Part shown: positions 60,488 through 64,000 of the stretch, in pieces
Position numbering within the stretch: position 1 is the stretch's first letter
Layout of the letters: every line of letters begins with the position of its first letter
NCBI GenBank assembly: GCA_023443745.1
Contig: JAEZTB010000042.1
Coordinates: 434,001 to 498,000, forward strand
Reading direction: 5' to 3'
DNA length: 64,000 nt
Origin: Bacillota bacterium
GTDB lineage: Bacteria; Bacillota; Clostridia; DSM-8532
Translations under genes and position numbers: made by a program
Notes under the pieces: generated by a model
Databases searched by the model: none
What the model saw: the letters and a program-made list of their open reading frames with translations, nothing else
What the model was told of the DNA's origin: nothing

Positions 60488-61522
60488 TTAAAGCTCTCCT
60501 GAGAGCCAAGAAGACAAATCACCCAGTACAAGATCCCTGCTATCACCATCTTTGACGAGGTTTGGCAGGTTGTTTTTACTATTATTAAGTTTTTGTGACA
60601 GCTCCTTTCCGTTCAGGGACAGGCCGATGAAGAGGGCAGGCAGTTCTCCAATCAGCTCTTCACAAAGGGCATCCGAGTAAATCTCCGCTTTTTGAATTAC
60701 TCCTTCATTAAGCTTAAAATAGAGCTCAATTCCTCCCCAGGAAAATCTGTTCTTTAAGGAGATATCAAATTCGGGAGTCTCACCATAGCACCATTCCCAG
60801 GAGCCATTACGGGAGATAATACCCCTGAAGGAGGGTTCTGTAGGCCACATGGCTTTAGCCCTGTCACTATAATGGAGATACTCAACCTCTGAACCGTATT
60901 CCTCAATAAAGGCTTTTTTAACAACTTCCTTTACAATTTCGACCGTTAATTCCGGGTCAAGGTCACAGAGATTGACCACTCGACTCTTAACTGACGTTAC
61001 GCCTTTGGACTTGATTTTGTCTGCCGATACCGTAAGATATTTTGACATCTTTTCTTTGTCAGCACCAATGAGAATGGTTCCATGGTGGAGTGCGTTACGG
61101 CCCCTAAAGCAAAAAGCATTACCGGAGAATTTCTTTTCATCCACCGTCATATCATTGCGCCCGCTCATGACCGCATGAATGCCCAAGCTCTTCAATGCAT
61201 TGATAATAACTCCACATTGGCGGCGAACATCATAAATATCCCTATTGACGATAAAGGAAAAATTTAGGTTTCCCTTATCATGGAAAACAGCTCCTCCTCC
61301 TGAAATCCTCCGTGCAAGCCGAATATTATCCTCCTCCATTACAGCCAGGTTACATTCGGTCCAGGGATTTTGGTTCCTTCCTATGACCACGGTATCTTTA
61401 TTCTGCCAGAGGAACAATGTGGCCTCCCCAGAGGGTTGATTTGTCAGGAAATGCTCTTCTAAAGCCAGGTTAATCCAGGGATTTTTAATGTCTGTGGTAA
61501 TGATTTTTACGTGTTGCACCAT
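60488..61522 (-). CDS. lplA: Lipoate-protein ligase
   Basis: Attaches lipoate to the glycine-cleavage H protein and 2-oxoacid dehydrogenases. The 344-residue protein has the lipoyl-adenylate signature RRISGGGAVFHDKGNLNFSFI near residue 70, GRNDMTVDEKKFSGNAF near 122 and HHGTILIGAD near 147, plus the C-terminal accessory domain. AGGAG precedes the ATG. It lies downstream of the glycine decarboxylase genes on the same strand, a sensible pairing since that system needs a lipoylated H protein, though a terminator lies between. Confidence 0.93.
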   Translation of the reverse strand: MVQHVKIITTDIKNPWINLALEEHFLTNQPSGEATLFLWQNKDTVVIGRNQNPWTECNLAVMEEDNIRLARRISGGGAVFHDKGNLNFSFIVNRDIYDVRRQCGVIINALKSLGIHAVMSGRNDMTVDEKKFSGNAFCFRGRNALHHGTILIGADKEKMSKYLTVSADKIKSKGVTSVKSRVVNLCDLDPELTVEIVKEVVKKAFIEEYGSEVEYLHYSDRAKAMWPTEPSFRGIISRNGSWEWCYGETPEFDISLKNRFSWGGIELYFKLNEGVIQKAEIYSDALCEELIGELPALFIGLSLNGKELSQKLNNSKNNLPNLVKDGDSRDLVLGDLSSWLSGEL

Positions 61523-61689
61523 TTCTCTCTCCTGTATGAGTATGAATTTTAAAGAATTACTTACCGCCTATTCCTTTATATCATATATATCATATTGGTC
61601 CACGTGATTTCATACATTCTATCCCACGTTTTTCTTAAGTTTTTCTTAACTTTTCTAACTCGCTTTTACCTTTTCCAGGTAAAATGCAT

Positions 61690-61723
61690 GGAAAAAGCTG
61701 CCTCTAGTATATAGACGCAGCTT
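61690..61723 (-). terminator. Terminator after gcvPB
   Basis: AAGCTGC/GCAGCTT stem (61695-61701 with 61717-61723) plus inner TCTA/TAGA, followed by TTTTT on the minus strand. The rest of the 287-base gap before lplA is AT-rich with no other feature seen. Confidence 0.8.
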
Positions 61724-61809
61724 AGTCTTTTTAGTTCATTATTTTTCACATATTTTTAATAAAAATTTAAAATTCTATTCATTCTTTTCTCGTTCCATCG
61801 ATAAATCTG

Positions 61810-63264
61810 TTACTTTTTCCATCTCAGAACAGGTGTCCTTGCGGCCTTGACCTCATCCAACCGCGTCACATAGGTGGACTTAGGCGCATGTTTCAGGCTT
61901 TCAGGATCTTCCTCTGCTCGTATGGCTAAGTCCCTCATGACCTCAATGAAGGTATCCAGAGTCTCAGGGCTTTCGGTTTCAGTAGGCTCAATCATCATGG
62001 CCTCTTTTACTATGAGGGGGAAGTAAATGGTGGGTGGATGATACCCTTTATCCAGCAAGTTCTTGGCCAAATCCAGCGCACTTATGCCCTTATTGGCCTG
62101 TTTTACGGCTGACAGGACAAATTCGTGCATACAGGTTCTGTTGTAGGGTATCTCGTACAAGTCCTCAAGTTTTTTCCGAATATAATTGGCATTGAGAACT
62201 GCTGAGACAGAAGCTTCCTTAAGACCTTGGGCACCCATGGACATGATGTATGAAAAAGCTCGAACAACCACAGAAAAATTCCCGTAGAAGGACTTGACCT
62301 TGCCGATTGAAAGAGGGCGGTCATAATCCAATGCATAATAGTCCTCCTCCTTTTCTATAACAGGAACCGGCAGAAAAGGAACAAGCGCTTTTGTTACGCC
62401 AATGGGTCCTGAGCCAGGCCCACCGCCCCCGTGAGGAGTCGAAAAGGTTTTATGCAGATTGACATGGGCAATATCAAAGCCCATATCTCCGGGACGTGCT
62501 AAGCCCATGATAGCATTCATGTTAGCTCCGTCGTAATAGAGCAAACCGCCGCAGTCGTGAACCAGTTTCGAAATCTGCAGGATATCTTCCTCAAATAGTC
62601 CCAGGGTATTGGGATTTGTCAGCATGAGGCCTGCCACTGTGTCATCCAAGATAGCCTCCAATGCTTTGATATCCACACAACCTCTCTCATCGGAGGGGAT
62701 CTGGACAACCTCAAAGCCGGCAAGTGCAGCGGAAGCCGGATTGGTGCCGTGGGAGGAATCAGGGACAATGACTTTAACCCGTTTTTCGTCGTTTCGTGAC
62801 ATGTGATAGGCCTTCATGATCATAAGCCCGGTCATTTCACCCTGAGCACCGGCTGCGGGCTGCAAGGTAACCTGTTCCATACCCAGGATTTCAGAGAGAT
62901 ACTGATCCATTCGATAAAGGATTTCAAGGCTTCCCTGGCAGCTTGCGGGACTTTGAAGAGGGTGAACCTGCATAAACCCGTCCAGAGACGCGATATCTTC
63001 GTTTATCTTGGGACTATATTTCATGGTACAGGAGCCCAGGGGATAAAATCCAGAGTCGACACCATAGTTTCTCTGAGACAGCTTGGTATAATGACGGACA
63101 ACATCCACCTCCGAGACCTCCGGAACAGCGGGGCTTATTTTCCTGAGCAACCCTTCGCTATAGGTCTCATGGATATCAACCGCGGGTACATCATTCTTTG
63201 GAAGGGAATATCCGATTCGGCCTTCCACTGACTTTTCAAAGATCAGTCGTTCATCCCTCATCAT
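61810..63264 (-). CDS. gcvPB: Glycine dehydrogenase (decarboxylating) subunit 2
   Basis: P-protein beta subunit of the glycine cleavage system, 484 residues. The PLP Lys lies in HVNLHKTFSTPHGGGGPGSGP near residue 273. VDSGFYPLGSCTMKYSPK near 73 and PDSSHGTNPASAALAGF near 170 are family hallmarks. GGAGGG precedes the ATG. It overlaps gcvPA by 14 bases. Together they decarboxylate glycine and load the aminomethyl group onto the lipoylated H protein. Confidence 0.96.
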   Translation of the reverse strand: MMRDERLIFEKSVEGRIGYSLPKNDVPAVDIHETYSEGLLRKISPAVPEVSEVDVVRHYTKLSQRNYGVDSGFYPLGSCTMKYSPKINEDIASLDGFMQVHPLQSPASCQGSLEILYRMDQYLSEILGMEQVTLQPAAGAQGEMTGLMIMKAYHMSRNDEKRVKVIVPDSSHGTNPASAALAGFEVVQIPSDERGCVDIKALEAILDDTVAGLMLTNPNTLGLFEEDILQISKLVHDCGGLLYYDGANMNAIMGLARPGDMGFDIAHVNLHKTFSTPHGGGGPGSGPIGVTKALVPFLPVPVIEKEEDYYALDYDRPLSIGKVKSFYGNFSVVVRAFSYIMSMGAQGLKEASVSAVLNANYIRKKLEDLYEIPYNRTCMHEFVLSAVKQANKGISALDLAKNLLDKGYHPPTIYFPLIVKEAMMIEPTETESPETLDTFIEVMRDLAIRAEEDPESLKHAPKSTYVTRLDEVKAARTPVLRWKK

Positions 63265-64000
63265 TCAAAATCCCTCCCTGACAAATTCTATTGACCTTAT
63301 GGACGAAGAAATCCATTTCATCCCTTGTCCGTTTTTCAGTAACGGCTACTAACCAGCATCCCTCAAGCTCGGGATACTCCTTCGACAAATCATAGCCACC
63401 GATAATGCTGTCGGCCAAAAGCTCCTCATTGAGTCTATCGGGAGCCAAGCCGGGCTTTACAACAAATTCACGGAAGAAGGGTGCATCAAAGACTTTGGAC
63501 ACCTGCCCCGTTTCTAAAAGCGATTGATAGGCATAGGTTGATTTGTTTATGCACTGGGTTGCTACCTCTAAAAGCCCTTGTTTGCCGAGAAGGGAGAGAT
63601 ATATGGAGGCAGCCAAGGCACAAAGAGCCTGGTTGGTACAAACATTGGAGGTAGCCTTTTCACGGCGGATATGCTGCTCTCTGGCCTGAAGAGTCAGGAC
63701 AAAGCCACGCCTTCCCTCAGCGTCTGTGGTTTCTCCCACTATTCTTCCGGGCATGCGCCTGATGTAGGGGGCTTTTACAGCGAAATAGCCCAATAAGGGG
63801 CCTCCAAAATTCATGGCATTACCCAGGGGCTGGCCTTCTCCCACGGCAATGTCTGCTCCAAGAGCTCCCGGGGATTCAAAAATACCCAACGAAATGGGGT
63901 CGCAAACAGCTATAAGTAAGGTACCTTGAGCCTTGGCTTTCTCAGAAACGGCTTTGATGTCTTCAAGGACACCAAAAAAGTTAGGTGACTGAATGACAAC
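63251..64000 (-). CDS. gcvPA: Glycine dehydrogenase (decarboxylating) subunit 1, C-terminal part (cut by window edge)
   Basis: P-protein alpha subunit. The frame is open to the right edge, beginning VVIQSPNFFGVLEDI. Visible features: ADIAVGEGQPLGNAMNFGGPLLGYFA, RRMPGRIVGETTDAEGRRGFVLTLQAREQHIRREKATSNVCTNQAL, all typical of GcvPA. A TTG at 63889 would open a shorter frame but lies inside the conserved domain and is not the start. gcvT and gcvH are probably beyond the edge. Confidence 0.95.
   Translation of the reverse strand, partial: VVIQSPNFFGVLEDIKAVSEKAKAQGTLLIAVCDPISLGIFESPGALGADIAVGEGQPLGNAMNFGGPLLGYFAVKAPYIRRMPGRIVGETTDAEGRRGFVLTLQAREQHIRREKATSNVCTNQALCALAASIYLSLLGKQGLLEVATQCINKSTYAYQSLLETGQVSKVFDAPFFREFVVKPGLAPDRLNEELLADSIIGGYDLSKEYPELEGCWLVAVTEKRTRDEMDFFVHKVNRICQGGILNDEG

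Noticed and set aside
61523..64000. Glycine riboswitch
   Set aside because: The gap after gcvPB holds only a terminator; any riboswitch would be upstream of the first gcv gene, outside the window.

Overview
The window looks like a chromosomal segment of a low-to-medium GC Firmicute of class Clostridia, possibly near Ruminiclostridium/Acetivibrio. This rests on the gene order rplI-dnaB-tilS-hpt-ftsH, many strong AGGAGG ribosome binding sites with some TTG and GTG starts, a detached methionine synthase activation protein, a two-subunit glycine decarboxylase, secreted proteins with Pro-Thr linkers and YesM/YesN-type sugar regulation. The genus is an inference. There is no transposase, integrase, prophage or CRISPR array.

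Layout. (1) 1-9050, all minus strand, housekeeping: MetH (cut by the left edge) and its activation protein, ftsH, hpt, tilS, dnaB, rplI, a MazG-like protein and rpsR. (2) 9048-13415: a membrane GGDEF-EAL cyclic-di-GMP enzyme and a DUF4349 lipoprotein. (3) 13513-24320, a sugar-uptake locus: two ABC permeases, a binding lipoprotein, a YesM/YesN two-component system and a 2-hydroxyacid dehydrogenase on the minus strand, divergent from a secreted carbohydrate-binding protein and a sugar isomerase-like protein. (4) 24410-25997: a nitronate monooxygenase-like flavoprotein and an unknown small protein. (5) 26314-30969, visibly richer in GC: an AgrA/AgrC-like two-component system, a lipoprotein metallophosphoesterase and a small Cys-rich protein, followed by foldable non-coding DNA. 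(6) 31074-36893: a stalk-domain secreted protein, a membrane protein, tRNA-Arg(ACG), a CorA-type transporter behind an M-box riboswitch, and a LacI-like sensor fused to a degenerate GGDEF domain. (7) 36955-41094: a heterodimeric ABC exporter preceded by an unannotated 39-codon leader ORF and strong hairpins. (8) 41273-56052: a large divergent locus for salvage of peptidoglycan amino sugars. (9) 56205-60410: an ATPase/CARDB-like/FtsX-type export trio. (10) 60488-64000: lipoate ligase and the two glycine decarboxylase subunits (the second cut by the right edge).

How the genes work together. The most coherent system is the peptidoglycan-sugar locus. An ABC importer without its own ATPase would bring in GlcNAc-MurNAc fragments. 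Leaderless NamZ (DUF1343) and two GH3 enzymes would split them inside the cell, BadF-type kinases would phosphorylate the sugars, MurQ would turn MurNAc-6-P into GlcNAc-6-P, and a SIS-domain protein could deaminate or isomerise the product. A GNAT, a PIG-L protein with an altered metal site and an SGNH esterase point to extra acyl chemistry. No PTS and no MurR regulator gene is present. A second possible discovery is the leader ORF plus hairpins upstream of the ABC exporter, an arrangement like the bmrB leader that controls bmrCD in Bacillus.
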